Shown here piece after piece: positions 16,515-26,174 of a stretch of DNA of 64,000 nt. The notes below the pieces were generated by a model. It saw only the letters and a program-made list of their open reading frames with translations. It made no database searches and was not told the origin of the DNA. How positions within the stretch are numbered: the first letter of the stretch is position 1; every line of letters begins with the position of its first letter. The stretch spans positions 124,001-188,000 of the forward strand of contig NZ_AOGY02000042.1 in NCBI RefSeq assembly GCF_000332455.1. Reading direction: 5' to 3'. This DNA is from Leptospira vanthielii serovar Holland str. Waz Holland = ATCC 700522. Its GTDB lineage: Bacteria; Spirochaetota; Leptospiria; Leptospirales; Leptospiraceae. The position numbers were made by a program, and so were the translations under genes.

Positions 16515-17893
16515 TACTTCAAAATACGGATGGCTTCAGAAAGTTGAGTATCCAAATCCAGTCTTGGTTTCGCATGGGAAGAACCGGCTCTCATTTCGTT
16601 AAATAGAAATATACGAGTTACTGAATCCGAGATGGTAAGATTTTCCTTTTTTAGAATCGATGCAAAATCAGCTAAAGCAGCATCGTTGTATTCCGCATGA
16701 GTTTCTAAAAAGGGACGGATCAAGTTTTTTTTAAAGAGTTTTTCTAAGGCATACTTTTCATCTTCACTGGCAGCAATTGGGTTTACGATATAATCGGGAG
16801 TGATTCCTTTTCCATGAATGGAAACACCAGAAGGGGTATAGTATTTTTGAATGGTGATGGCAACACCCGTTCCCCCCGAAAGAGGAAAAATAGACTGCAC
16901 ACTACCTTTTCCAAAACTTTGGGTACCAACCACCACTGCACGTTTGTTATCTTTTAACGCACCCGCTAAAATTTCAGAAGCACTCGCAGATCCCCCGTTT
17001 ACAAGAATGGCAATCGGAATGTCTAAAAACTTTTTCTCTTTTTTATCCGCTTTATAACTTTTTACAAGAACACCACCTCGGCCTTTCACGGAGACAATCT
17101 CCGCCTCTGGTGGTAAAAAGAGATCCGCAAGGTCAATGGCTAAATCCAAAAGTCCACCGGGATTCATTCGTAAATCAATCACTAGTTTTTTGGCACCCGC
17201 TTCCTTCATGGCGGTCAGTGCGCTCGCAAATTCTTTGGCAGTGGTTTCTTTCCCCATAAACTGCACGAGTTTGATATAACCGGTTTCTGTCTCCGGAAGG
17301 TAATGCGATCTTACATAACGAATTTGGATGAGTTCTCTGACTAAATTCACAACAAAAGGATCTTTGATTCCTTTTCTTTCGATTTTCATCGAAATGGAGG
17401 ATCCCACTTCTCCTCGCATCATTCCGATGGATTCGGATAACGAAACTGACTTTGTACTTTTTCCGTTGATTTCGACAATTTTGTCTTGGGGTTGGAGACC
17501 CGCTTTCCAAGCAGGTGTTCCTTCTATCGGCGCCACTATAATAAAAGCATTTTCTTGGAAACTGATCTCCACACCAATTCCACCAAAACTTCCTTTGGTT
17601 TCATTTTGTAACTCTCCAAACTCATCTGTATCTAAAAACCGTGTGTGTGGATCACCTAAACTTTGTAAGGCTCCAAGGATGGCACCTGTGTAGATTTTTT
17701 TCTCTTCCTGGGGATCCACATAATCGTTTTCAATATAAGAAACAACTTCGTGTAAAATTTGTAAGTATTTTTCGCCGTCAGTGGAGATGGCTTTTACTTT
17801 ATCAGTGTTTGCAAAAAAGACAAGGGCCACCAAACAAAGGGTAATACTTCCCCAAATCAGACGTTCGGATACTTTGATTTTATTCATTTCCAT
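16514..17893 (-). CDS. ctpA: Carboxy-terminal processing protease, S41 family
   Basis: 459-residue periplasmic protease. An N-terminal membrane segment (LIWGSITLCLVALVFF) is followed by the S41 N-terminal helices, a PDZ domain (about 95-180; GSFGGIGVEISF, PAWKAGLQPQDKIVEINGKS) and the catalytic core. The Ser-Lys dyad is Ser304 in GGSASASEIL and Lys329 in SFGKGSVQ, 25 residues apart as in Prc. Typical substrates are membrane or envelope proteins with exposed C-termini. Its start overlaps the upstream lipoprotein gene by 14 bases and its stop overlaps tsaD. Confidence 0.94.
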   Translation of the reverse strand: MEMNKIKVSERLIWGSITLCLVALVFFANTDKVKAISTDGEKYLQILHEVVSYIENDYVDPQEEKKIYTGAILGALQSLGDPHTRFLDTDEFGELQNETKGSFGGIGVEISFQENAFIIVAPIEGTPAWKAGLQPQDKIVEINGKSTKSVSLSESIGMMRGEVGSSISMKIERKGIKDPFVVNLVRELIQIRYVRSHYLPETETGYIKLVQFMGKETTAKEFASALTAMKEAGAKKLVIDLRMNPGGLLDLAIDLADLFLPPEAEIVSVKGRGGVLVKSYKADKKEKKFLDIPIAILVNGGSASASEILAGALKDNKRAVVVGTQSFGKGSVQSIFPLSGGTGVAITIQKYYTPSGVSIHGKGITPDYIVNPIAASEDEKYALEKLFKKNLIRPFLETHAEYNDAALADFASILKKENLTISDSVTRIFLFNEMRAGSSHAKPRLDLDTQLSEAIRILK

Positions 17894-18170
17894 AAATTGA
17901 CTCGTATAGGGCTTTGTTTTCTTTTTTTAACATTTCTTTGGCTTCTGGGATGGACAACCGGTAGACTTCGCAAGCTTCTTCAAAAAGAGCAATGTCTGTC
18001 GGTGTGGGCCTTTTGGTATCTGCCATAAGACCGGTTTGGATCCGATTTTGTGCGAACCGTTCTAAAACACGTTTTAAGTCATAGGCATCAATTTCTTGTT
18101 TTTTGGGAGCGCAAGAGAGGAGAAGGGAAAGGATAAGAAATGTTGGGAAAGAGAAGAGATGTTTCGACAT
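17880..18170 (-). CDS. Small lipoprotein between lexA and ctpA
   Basis: A 96-residue protein with a signal peptide MSKHLFSFPTFLILSLLLSC, Cys20 being a plausible lipidation site. The mature part (about 76 residues) is helical and charged with a single further cysteine (FEEACEVYRL). I chose ATG 18170 because it gives a clean signal peptide; the frame is open back to a TTG at 18206, directly after the lexA stop. No family recognised. The overlap with ctpA suggests that it could be an adaptor or substrate for the protease, which is inference only. Confidence 0.65.
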   Translation of the reverse strand: MSKHLFSFPTFLILSLLLSCAPKKQEIDAYDLKRVLERFAQNRIQTGLMADTKRPTPTDIALFEEACEVYRLSIPEAKEMLKKENKALYESIYGNE

Positions 18171-18206
18171 CCCTTCTAAACTCACTCCCAACCAGGGTTT
18201 GGTCAA

Positions 18207-18815
18207 TCAGTAAATGCGGTAGAGTCCGATTAGTTTCCCAATTATCGTAGCCTTTTTAGTACGAATGGGTTTTAGTTTCACGTTTCTTGGTTCCAAACGG
18301 ATCATGTCCGGTTCTTTATAAAAAACTTTTAAGGTAGCTTCGTTTTCAATCATGGCGACAACGATTTCCCCATTCCTAGCTGTGTCCTTTTTTTGGATGA
18401 TAGCAATGTCACCATCACTAATCCCGGCTTCCACCATGGAATCTCCCTTCACACGTAAAGCAAAGGTTCCAGGTTTTGTCGCCAAGTCTTCTGGGACAGC
18501 AATGTATTCTTCGATATTTTCTTCGGCAAGAATGGGTGAACCCGCAGCCACTTGGCCAAGGAGAGGAATTCCAGACGCACGGACGAGAAGTGCCTCGTCC
18601 CCATTTCCTTTCAGGAGTTCGATAGCACGACTTTGGTTTTTAGAAGTGCGGATATAACCTTTTTTTTCGATCGCCTTGAGGTGGTCGTAAGCACCTTTCG
18701 CGGTGATTCCAAACTGGTCCCCAATCTCACGGATGGTAGGAGGGAACCCCTTCTCGCGGACCGTGCCCGAAATGTATTGTAGAACAAATTCTTGTTTTTC
18801 CGTGAGATCTTTCAT
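18207..18815 (-). CDS. lexA: LexA repressor
   Basis: 202 residues with the standard two-domain layout. The winged helix (1-68) contains GFPPTIREIGDQFGI and KAIEKKGYI. The autocleavage site is Ala91-Gly92 in GQVAAGSPIL, and the self-processing dyad is Ser126 (GDSMV) and Lys163 (ATLKVF). LexA represses SOS genes until RecA filaments trigger its cleavage. It is the first gene of a five-gene, tightly spaced run (lipoprotein, ctpA, tsaD, pssA). A promoter-like sequence lies just upstream. Confidence 0.96.
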   Translation of the reverse strand: MKDLTEKQEFVLQYISGTVREKGFPPTIREIGDQFGITAKGAYDHLKAIEKKGYIRTSKNQSRAIELLKGNGDEALLVRASGIPLLGQVAAGSPILAEENIEEYIAVPEDLATKPGTFALRVKGDSMVEAGISDGDIAIIQKKDTARNGEIVVAMIENEATLKVFYKEPDMIRLEPRNVKLKPIRTKKATIIGKLIGLYRIY

Positions 18816-18851
18816 ACTAAACAGATAACTAGGAAATGGGCGTTATGTCAA
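18816..18851 (-). promoter_or_regulatory. Candidate lexA promoter region
   Basis: On the minus strand a perfect TTGACA (-35 type) lies at 18846-18851, about 30 bases before the lexA ATG, followed after 15-17 bases by A/T-rich AGTTATCT as a weak -10. The same stretch reads TTTGTTGACATAA, which only half-matches the TTTGN5CAAA operator I recall for leptospiral LexA, so autoregulation is not clearly supported here. Confidence 0.35.
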
Positions 18852-18865
18852 CAAAAAACTAGGCG

Positions 18866-20047
18866 TTATAACTTTAAATACTCACTTTTCAAAACAAAAC
18901 TTCCTTCTTCTACAATGGCTTCCCCTGATTCCACACCATTTGTAATCTCAACCCAATTGTCATAAGTTTTACCCACACCAATTTTTTTGGCAGAAAAAGA
19001 TCCGTCTGAGTTCCGAACAAAAATATAATTTTCGCCTTCAATTTTATGAATACAATCAGCCGGGATCACCTTTGCCTTGTTAACCGAAGATTCCACCATT
19101 GCGCCCACAACAGTTGCGGTTACACTTTGTCCGGGACGAAGCCTCCCTTTTGAGTTTCTAACTTCCAAACGAATCTCTGCGGTTTTTTTAATCGGATCAA
19201 TCACATCCCCCACATGAGATACCACAGCTTTCAAAGAATCATCCTTCGAACCAATAGGAATGACTTTTGCTTCGTTACCCATACGGATGGAGGCCAAATC
19301 TTTTTCATATACTTCTAAATTGATCCATAATACACTCAAATCAGCAACAGTAAATAGATTGTCACGAGCATTGACCGCCTGACCAATGATAGCTTCCCTT
19401 ACCGTTACAGTTCCAGAAATGGGAGTTCGGATATATAAGTTTTTAGAATTATATTTTCCACCTTCCAGATTTGTAATTTCTGCATCATTTAGACCTAAAT
19501 TTTCCAAAGCATTCCTGGATGTTTCCATTTCTGCTTTTACCGATTTGTAATCCATTAAAGACATTTCATATTCTTTGGCAGAGGTCACTTTCCTTTCATA
19601 CAAATCTTTGGCTCTGTCGGCTTGGACTTTTAAGGCCTCTAATCTTGCCCTCGCCTTTAAATAATTAGCTTCTGTGGTTCCAAGTTCCACTGATTGGATG
19701 GAAGCAAGAGCCGTACTTTTTTTCACGTGTTCTCCTTCCTTTACAAATACCTGTACAATTCGTCCGCTAACACGAGACCCTACTTTGGCCACACTATTCA
19801 TATCATAAGAAACAGTTCCTGGAAGTTGGAGTTCTTCCTCCAGTGCTTTTTCTTCCAGATAAACCACCGAAAACGGATGGTTCTTTTGAATTTCCTGTGA
19901 AATCATAAACTTTGACTTATCATCAGTCAGTGCTTCTGTTTTTTTACCGGCGCCAAAAAACTTCGTATACCCGAAGTATGCTAAACTGCCGACAAGCACC
20001 AGTATACTTAGCGATCTAATATTCTTAAAATTGAATTCTGTTTTCAT
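18866..20047 (-). CDS. Heavy-metal efflux RND adaptor (membrane fusion) protein
   Basis: 393-residue periplasmic adaptor of the CzcB/CusB type. An N-terminal anchor (residues 12-30) is followed by a barrel-sandwich half-motif LPGTVSYDMNSVAKVGSRVS (about 70-90), a coiled-coil hairpin (about 120-190), the return lipoyl half with IRTPISGTVTVREAIIGQAV and a beta-barrel region (VGDVIDPIKKTAEIRLEVRN). No metal-binding Met-rich or heavy-metal-binding extension is visible. It couples the inner-membrane pump to the outer-membrane channel. It is the last gene of the efflux operon, 6 bases after the channel gene. Confidence 0.9.
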   Translation of the reverse strand: MKTEFNFKNIRSLSILVLVGSLAYFGYTKFFGAGKKTEALTDDKSKFMISQEIQKNHPFSVVYLEEKALEEELQLPGTVSYDMNSVAKVGSRVSGRIVQVFVKEGEHVKKSTALASIQSVELGTTEANYLKARARLEALKVQADRAKDLYERKVTSAKEYEMSLMDYKSVKAEMETSRNALENLGLNDAEITNLEGGKYNSKNLYIRTPISGTVTVREAIIGQAVNARDNLFTVADLSVLWINLEVYEKDLASIRMGNEAKVIPIGSKDDSLKAVVSHVGDVIDPIKKTAEIRLEVRNSKGRLRPGQSVTATVVGAMVESSVNKAKVIPADCIHKIEGENYIFVRNSDGSFSAKKIGVGKTYDNWVEITNGVESGEAIVEEGSFVLKSEYLKL

Positions 20048-20053
20048 ATAAAT

Positions 20054-21379
20054 TTAAAACTCCGAGCTATCCATCTTTCCGATAGAAGCCTTGTATCCTT
20101 CCAAAGCATTGTAATAGAGATAAATGATTTCATAATAACTTCGAAGGACACTGAGATAGTTTTTCTCAGCCTCCAAAAAAGTTACTAAATTAGATGCACC
20201 TCGAATGTAAGCAAGCCTTGACTTCTCTTGGACTTCCTTGTTTTTTTCGAGAAGTCCCATCTTTTGGTAATCGAGTAACTGCGATTCCCTAGCTTGTAAT
20301 TCTTTAATGGCTGCAGAAATCTCCGAAACGATTTCGTTTCGTTTCGCATCCACATCGAATCCTAGTTTTTTATAAGATTCTTCCGACTTTAAAATTTCCC
20401 CTTGTTTTCGATCAAACAAAGGAAGCGGTGTTGCCGCATAAATACCCGTGACATTTTCATTTCCTTTGTTTAAAAATTCAACACCGAGTGTAAGAGGAGG
20501 AATGATTTCTCGTTTTTTTAATTCGATATTCATTCGTTCTCTTTGTTGGCGAATTTTTAAAGCAACTAAGTCAGGTCTCTCTTCAATATCAAAATCATTT
20601 AAATCGATACCAAACTCACGAGTGGATATAAACTCAAGCCGTCCCTTGATACTCAAAGGAGAATTCATATCAGATATACCAATAAGGATTCTCAAATTTT
20701 TTACTACTTGTGCCCTCAAAATCCGTGCATTTCGGTATTCTCGTTCAATTTGTACACGTTCTAATGCCAATCGGTCATATTCCAAAAAGGATATATCTCC
20801 TTTTTCGGCCCGAAGTTTAGTAAGATCCAAAAGGTCTTGGTAGTTTTCCAAAAATTCTTTTTGGTAATTGATCTGCTCTGTTACGTAGAGATAAGTCCAA
20901 AAGTTTTGTCTGAGACGCAAACGAAACAAACGATCAAAGTCGCGAAAACTAGCAATGGTTCCTAAAAACTCTTGTTTGGCGACTTTTTCCCTTTGAGGAA
21001 TCACTCCACTCATATCAAAGGGTTGGTTATAGATAAACGAAGTTTCTGCTCTACCTGTTGCAGCATTGGCAGAGGCTCCTATAAACTGCTGTTGCATGTT
21101 CATTATCGGGTTATAATACAAACTTGCGGTAATGACATCCCCGCGAGCCATACCGATGTTTTGTTTTTCGCGAAGGTAAAGAGGATTACTTGTGACAGCA
21201 AAATCCTCCAACTCATCCAAGTTCCATTTTTCTTTCGAATCTTGGGCTCTGGAATCTTCACCAAGGAAAAACAATTCTTCTTTAGAATGCAGTTCATAAA
21301 CCGCTTTTTCTTTGGGAAAAACAGGGAATGAACTGATCCCTAAAAGGATAAAAACAGAAAACTTCCTAACAAATTTCAT
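20054..21379 (-). CDS. TolC-family outer-membrane efflux channel (CzcC-like)
   Basis: 441 residues with a signal peptide (FSVFILLGISSFPVFP). The mature protein shows the duplicated outer-membrane-efflux repeat: helices around NPLYLREKQNIGMARGDV and the second-half MNIELKKREIIPPLTLGVEF, with the conserved TPLPLFDRKQGE and the final coiled coil with LEAEKNYLSVLRSYYEIIY. This forms the trimeric channel-tunnel of the RND system. It overlaps the pyrophosphatase gene by 4 bases and precedes the adaptor by 6. Confidence 0.88.
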   Translation of the reverse strand: MKFVRKFSVFILLGISSFPVFPKEKAVYELHSKEELFFLGEDSRAQDSKEKWNLDELEDFAVTSNPLYLREKQNIGMARGDVITASLYYNPIMNMQQQFIGASANAATGRAETSFIYNQPFDMSGVIPQREKVAKQEFLGTIASFRDFDRLFRLRLRQNFWTYLYVTEQINYQKEFLENYQDLLDLTKLRAEKGDISFLEYDRLALERVQIEREYRNARILRAQVVKNLRILIGISDMNSPLSIKGRLEFISTREFGIDLNDFDIEERPDLVALKIRQQRERMNIELKKREIIPPLTLGVEFLNKGNENVTGIYAATPLPLFDRKQGEILKSEESYKKLGFDVDAKRNEIVSEISAAIKELQARESQLLDYQKMGLLEKNKEVQEKSRLAYIRGASNLVTFLEAEKNYLSVLRSYYEIIYLYYNALEGYKASIGKMDSSEF

Positions 21380-21999
21380 ACAGTTACAAATTTCTTTATA
21401 TAATCTTCGATTCCATACTGGATGACTTTGATTGCTTCGACCCGATCATACACTTCAGTGATCTCCACTGTTCCAGTAGAAGGAGAGTTCGGATCCAATT
21501 TGTAAGTCAAAAAATAATGGTGGAGTTTGTTGATAAGAGCTTTAGGAACTTCAGAAATATCTTTGATTTGACCGAACACTTCGTCCCCTTTGAGTACAGC
21601 GACAATTTTGTCATCTGCTTCACCCTTATCAATCATTCGAAGTCCACCGATGGGAATCACCGTTAGAATCATGTTTCCATGTGTGATTGGATTCACACTA
21701 AGGACACAAATGTCAATCGGATCTCCATCACCAATGATGTCTGGTCTTCCGACTACATCCGAACAGTGTTTTCCAGAGGCTTCCCCAGAAAATGTTCTTG
21801 GTATAAATCCATATAGAGTCGGCGAACGATTGCTATACTTTTGAGGCCTGTCCACGCGAATAAAACCAGAAGCTTTATCGATTTCATATTTTACTGTGTC
21901 TTGCGGAGTGAGTTCAATGAATACATCTAACTCATCGGGAGCTTTTGGTCCCAGTTCCAATCCATGCCAAGGGTGCGCTACGTAATAATTCGGTTTCAT
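21376..21999 (-). CDS. ppa: Inorganic pyrophosphatase, family I
   Basis: 207 residues. It shows the soluble family I signature DGDPIDICVL (about residue 88-97) and the catalytic context KYEIDKASGFIRVDRP, YGFIPRT and GDEVFGQIKDISEVP. It hydrolyses diphosphate to two phosphates in the cytoplasm, normally a housekeeping role driving biosynthesis. Unusually it lies inside the RND efflux operon: it begins directly after the pump stop codon and its end overlaps the channel gene start. All acidic metal ligands that I can identify are present, so it should be active. Confidence 0.9.
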   Translation of the reverse strand: MKPNYYVAHPWHGLELGPKAPDELDVFIELTPQDTVKYEIDKASGFIRVDRPQKYSNRSPTLYGFIPRTFSGEASGKHCSDVVGRPDIIGDGDPIDICVLSVNPITHGNMILTVIPIGGLRMIDKGEADDKIVAVLKGDEVFGQIKDISEVPKALINKLHHYFLTYKLDPNSPSTGTVEITEVYDRVEAIKVIQYGIEDYIKKFVTV

Positions 22000-24900
22000 T
22001 TAAGTCCTCTTTCTTTTAGATTTCTGATTTTGTTTGTTTGTTTTGGAATCATCTTCGTTTTGCGACGAATGTTCTTCCACTTCCCTGTAATGATGAGAAT
22101 GTCCGTGTGTTTCGTTGAGCTCTGTTGCTTTGTATTTTTTCATCTCTTCTACAAAGTAATCATTCATTTTACGTTCCCTTTCCATTTGTCTGATTTCTTG
22201 TCTTTGTGCGAGTTTCACTAAAAATTCAAAGGCAATCGGCAAAAGGAACCTGGAAAGGATGGTTGCTACAAGAACCCCACCCATCACCACTGTTGCCAGA
22301 GGTCTTTGGACTTCGGCACCCGCACTGGAAGCAATCGCCATCGGTAAAAATCCAATGATAGCGACAAGTTCCGTTGTGGCTACTGCCCTGAGTGTATATA
22401 CCGCAGCCTCTACCACTGCAATGGAAGGATCTCTTGTGACTTTTAATTGGTCTTTTAATGCCGAAGCGTAGACCACCCCGTTTAACACCGATATACCGGC
22501 TGCGGCGATAAATCCAACCCCTGCAGGAATCGAAAAGGGAAGACCACGAATCACAAGAGATAAAATTCCCCCAGAAAGTGACAATGGCACCAAGATAAAA
22601 ACTCCCAATGCATAATAGACACTTCCAAAAGCTATAAAGAGCATCGCAAAAATAATGGCTCCGGCAATCGGGATCACTATGGCCAATCGGTTTTTAGCGC
22701 GAGTGAAGTTTTCAAACTGACCACCCCAATCTACATAATAGCCTTGCGGAAGCCCCGACTCGATAGACTGAGTGGCACCTTGCACATCATTCACAAAGCC
22801 AATCATATCTCGCCCACGAACGTTCACTTCTACGAGGATCCTACGTTTCAGACCTTCGTGATAGAGAGCAGCCGGCCCTTCCGTCATCATAATGTCTGTT
22901 ACTTGCCCAAGAGGCACCGTTCCGCCTAAGTCAGTCATGACGGGAACGTTTTCAATGACTCCAATATCGGTGACATCTGCATCCAAACGCACAATGAGAT
23001 CAAAACGTTTGTACCCTTCGTAAACCTTTCCAGCATTAGCACCTACACGAAGTGTTTCAATGGTGGTAAGCACTTCTTCTGCACGAACCCCGTAACGAGC
23101 CATATTTCCCCGATTCATTTTGATCTCAAGTAAGGGAAGACCAAGGAGTTTCTGAACCCGCAAATCGGCAGCTCCTTGGATTTTTTTGATTTTGGAGGCA
23201 TAGTTGTCCGCAATGGACTTCAATGTTTTTAAATCATCACCATAAATTTTGATTACGATATCGGCTTTGGATCCAGATAACAAGGCATTGACGCGGTTTT
23301 CAATGGGTTGCGACAAACTGATGTAAGATGAAGGAACATTTTTGTTCACAGAGTTTTTCATAAGCTCCATAAGTTCCTCTCGGTCGTGTGCAGAAACCCA
23401 CTCTTTGCGGGGTTTCAGTTTGACCATCATCTCTCCCTCTTCCGAACCAATGGGTTCTGCGGCAGACTCACCACGTCCTTGTCTCGAGACAACGCTTACT
23501 GCTTCAGGGAATTTCAAAATTACCTTCTCCATTTCCAAATTTAAGTCACGGGAATGGTTGATGGCGGTAGAGGGAAGGCGTTTGATATCAATGGCAATCT
23601 CTCCCTCGTCAATCCTTGGTAAAAATTCTGATCCGAGAGTGGAAGCAAGAGCAAAAGACAACAAAACCACACCAATCCCGGCATAAGTAAACTGGCGTTT
23701 GAACTTCATCCCATAAGTGAGCACTTCCGCATATTTTAATTGGAACTTATGCCAAAACGCTGATTCATGTAAAATTGGTTTTGTGTAGATATACGACATG
23801 AGTGCCGGAAATGTGGTAATCGAATATAAAAGTGCGGCACCTAACGCAAACGCTACGGTAATGGCCATCGGACGAAACATCCGGCCTTCCACCCCTTCCA
23901 GTGTCATCAGCGGTAAATATACGAGTAAAATAATTCCCACACTAAAAGCAGATGCCCGCACTACTTTGATACAAGACTCCATGATGACTTCTTCCATCCC
24001 ATCTTCCATGTCCTGGGCGGAGGTTTTAGATAGGAGGAAACTTTTACGAAGTAAAAATCCATGGAGTGTGGACTCTAACATCACAATGGAACCGTCCACA
24101 AGAAGCCCAAAGTCAAGAGCACCGAGAGACATCAAGTTTCCCACAATCCCAAAGGCATTCATAAGAATGGTGGCAACCATCATAGAAACAGGAATCGCAA
24201 GTGCTACGGCAAAGGCTCCCTTCACCGTCCCTAATGTTAAAATCAAACAAACAAGAACAATGATAGCTGCTTCGACAAGGTTTGTAAAAACAGTAGAAAG
24301 TGTTCGGCCAATGAACTCAGAACGGTCGTAATAAACTTGAATTTTCATCCCGTTAGGAAGACGGGATTCAATTTCTTTCATTTTTTCTTTTACTCGGCTC
24401 ACCACTTGGAGGGAGTTACTACCGAGTAACATCATGGCAGTCCCACCGACAACTTCACGTTTGCCGTTCATCGTACTAAGCCCAAAACGAAGGGCAGGTC
24501 CCGTTTCCACTTTGGCAATTTGACCAAGTGTCAAAGGAATTCCATCTCTTGAAGTACGAACGGAAAGCCTTGAGATATCATCGATGGACTTAAATTGGCT
24601 TTCGCCTCGAATCACAAACTGCTCTTCCCCTTTTTGGATGTATCCACCACCTAAGTTGACGTTAGCACCTTCCAGAGCTTCTGTGATATGAGAGAGTGTT
24701 AAGTTATGAGATAACAAACGTTTGGGGTCAATTTTGATTTGAAATTGTTTGGCATCTCCCCCTACTACGTTTACATCAATGATTCCTTTGACGGAACGAA
24801 GTTGTCTTGCGACTTCCCATTCCATCACGGTTCGGAGTTCTTCAGGAGTATGGCTTTCGGAAACTAAAGCAAATTCATAAATATCACCAAGGCCAGTCGC

Positions 24901-25299
24901 AATCGGAGAAAGTTCCGGTTTTCCGTAAGATTTTGGAATAAAGTTCTCTGCTTGTTTTAACCTTTCGTTTACAAGTTGCCTTGCAAAATAGATATCCGTC
25001 CCATCTTCAAAGATAACTGTTACGGAACTGACACCGGTCCTTGAGATCGAACGAATTTCCGTAACTTTAGGCATCCCGTTAAACTCAAGTTCGATGGGAT
25101 AAGTGATAAATTGTTCCACTTCGAGTGGTGAAAGACCAGGAACCGAAGTCACAGCTGATACCTGGACATTTGTCACATCGGGAATGGCATCAATGGAAAG
25201 ATTGAGTGCATTATAAAAGCCAACGATGGTGAGTGTGGCTGTCAAAACGAGAACTGTGGCTCGTTTGTGAATGGAAAACTGAATGATTTTTTCTAACAT
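22000..25299 (-). CDS. Heavy-metal efflux RND pump (CzcA/CusA family) with His-rich tail
   Basis: 1099-residue proton-driven inner-membrane transporter. [18 protein letters not shown] in TM4 holds Asp396, Asp402 and Glu409, the same 6/7 spacing as the proton/metal residues of CzcA. The protein has the RND duplication: N-terminal TM1 then the porter domain (about 35-330), TM2-6, a second porter domain and TM7-12. The last 38 residues are an added hydrophilic tail including HGHSHH and a Lys/Arg-rich end (residues about 1062-1099). Metal specificity cannot be fixed from sequence; Zn/Co/Cd or Ni are typical for this branch. It heads ppa, the channel and the adaptor. Confidence 0.93.
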   Translation of the reverse strand: MLEKIIQFSIHKRATVLVLTATLTIVGFYNALNLSIDAIPDVTNVQVSAVTSVPGLSPLEVEQFITYPIELEFNGMPKVTEIRSISRTGVSSVTVIFEDGTDIYFARQLVNERLKQAENFIPKSYGKPELSPIATGLGDIYEFALVSESHTPEELRTVMEWEVARQLRSVKGIIDVNVVGGDAKQFQIKIDPKRLLSHNLTLSHITEALEGANVNLGGGYIQKGEEQFVIRGESQFKSIDDISRLSVRTSRDGIPLTLGQIAKVETGPALRFGLSTMNGKREVVGGTAMMLLGSNSLQVVSRVKEKMKEIESRLPNGMKIQVYYDRSEFIGRTLSTVFTNLVEAAIIVLVCLILTLGTVKGAFAVALAIPVSMMVATILMNAFGIVGNLMSLGALDFGLLVDGSIVMLESTLHGFLLRKSFLLSKTSAQDMEDGMEEVIMESCIKVVRASAFSVGIILLVYLPLMTLEGVEGRMFRPMAITVAFALGAALLYSITTFPALMSYIYTKPILHESAFWHKFQLKYAEVLTYGMKFKRQFTYAGIGVVLLSFALASTLGSEFLPRIDEGEIAIDIKRLPSTAINHSRDLNLEMEKVILKFPEAVSVVSRQGRGESAAEPIGSEEGEMMVKLKPRKEWVSAHDREELMELMKNSVNKNVPSSYISLSQPIENRVNALLSGSKADIVIKIYGDDLKTLKSIADNYASKIKKIQGAADLRVQKLLGLPLLEIKMNRGNMARYGVRAEEVLTTIETLRVGANAGKVYEGYKRFDLIVRLDADVTDIGVIENVPVMTDLGGTVPLGQVTDIMMTEGPAALYHEGLKRRILVEVNVRGRDMIGFVNDVQGATQSIESGLPQGYYVDWGGQFENFTRAKNRLAIVIPIAGAIIFAMLFIAFGSVYYALGVFILVPLSLSGGILSLVIRGLPFSIPAGVGFIAAAGISVLNGVVYASALKDQLKVTRDPSIAVVEAAVYTLRAVATTELVAIIGFLPMAIASSAGAEVQRPLATVVMGGVLVATILSRFLLPIAFEFLVKLAQRQEIRQMERERKMNDYFVEEMKKYKATELNETHGHSHHYREVEEHSSQNEDDSKTNKQNQKSKRKRT

Positions 25300-25374
25300 A
25301 ATTCCTATTTGAAATTGAAAACATTGCAGAGGCCAAACTTGGGCTCTACTACTAGACTAATCTACATGCAACGA

Positions 25375-25701
25375 TTAAGCCAAAAAAGGAGGTGGGAGGT
25401 AAAGAAAGTGAAATAAGATAGGAATTTCAGTAAAAAAGACAGGTTCTGTAGAAATTGTAGACCATCGAAGGACAGAAATCTTCACAAGGGACTGTTCCCT
25501 GCGAGAAGGAACTAATTTCAAAACTTGGTTGGATTCTTTAGAGGAAGTAAGAACACGAGTCGTCTCTTCCAACTCGTAGGATTGGTATTGAAAATCCAAA
25601 TCTTCGAGAGGAGAAACAAACCGGTCATCGACCAGATTCAGATTGATGAAAACCGCTAAAAGTAGGATGAACCCGGACTTCCAGAAGCGTCTAATTTTCA
25701 C
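25375..25701 (-). CDS. Small exported hypothetical protein ahead of the efflux pump gene
   Basis: A 108-residue product from a GTG start with an N-terminal signal-like segment (FWKSGFILLLAVFINLNLV). The rest is unlike any family I know and ends in an aromatic/proline stretch (FHFLYLPPPFLA). It is read in the same direction as the efflux genes, 75 bases upstream of the pump ATG, and may be the first gene of that operon. Small periplasmic proteins often precede metal-efflux pumps, but a role here is only inferred. Confidence 0.5.
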   Translation of the reverse strand: MKIRRFWKSGFILLLAVFINLNLVDDRFVSPLEDLDFQYQSYELEETTRVLTSSKESNQVLKLVPSRREQSLVKISVLRWSTISTEPVFFTEIPILFHFLYLPPPFLA

Positions 25702-25853
25702 TATTTTTTCTACTCTTGAGACCCAGGTTCAAGAATTGAAGTGGAGACACAAGAGAAAACACTAGAAAATATGAACTTTTTTCCATTTCCTTTTGGTTAC
25801 AAATGCTTGTGTAGTTGCCAAAACGCAAGGATCAGACAAGACTATCCCTACCG

Positions 25854-26174
25854 ATGAAAGACGAATCTATAGACACCATTATTAGCGACGACATCACGTT
25901 TCGCGGAACCCTTTCCTTCAACCAAACATTAAAAATCAAAGGGCAATTCAAAGGCACAATCACTTCCCAAGGGAAACTCATCATTGATGAAACTGGTGAT
26001 GTAGAAGCCGATGTGGAAGTAGGAAGCCTAGTGGTTCACGGAAACCTCAAAGGAAACGTAGACGCAAAAGAAAAAGTGGAACTTAAAAAAAATGGTAAGG
26101 TCGTTGGTGATATCAAAACACCGGGACTCGAAGTAGAATTCGGTTCCAAAATTATTGGCAATTGCATCATGTAA
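25854..26174 (+). CDS. Bactofilin
   Basis: 106 residues formed almost entirely of the repeating beta-helix of bactofilins: IISDDITFRGTLSFNQTLKI, then GQFKGTITSQGKLIIDETGD, VEVGSLVVHGNLKGNV and VELKKNGKVVGDIKTPGLEV, ending GSKIIGNCIM. Bactofilins polymerise without nucleotide and shape envelope or helix; a bactofilin has been linked to cell helicity in L. biflexa, although I cannot tell whether it is this paralogue. I prefer the ATG at 25854; an in-frame TTG at 25815 would add 13 residues. It overlaps the recJ start. Confidence 0.9.
   Translation: MKDESIDTIISDDITFRGTLSFNQTLKIKGQFKGTITSQGKLIIDETGDVEADVEVGSLVVHGNLKGNVDAKEKVELKKNGKVVGDIKTPGLEVEFGSKIIGNCIM

Noticed and set aside
18816..18865. LexA operator of the TTTGN5CAAA type
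   Set aside because: Only half of the pattern is present, so I do not claim an SOS box.
20448..20843. 131-aa plus-strand frame in the TolC-like gene
   Set aside because: Arg/Ser/Phe-rich shadow; the minus-strand channel gene is continuous.
23798..24331. 177-aa plus-strand frame inside the efflux pump gene
   Set aside because: The minus-strand pump has strong family motifs across the same DNA; this is a shadow.
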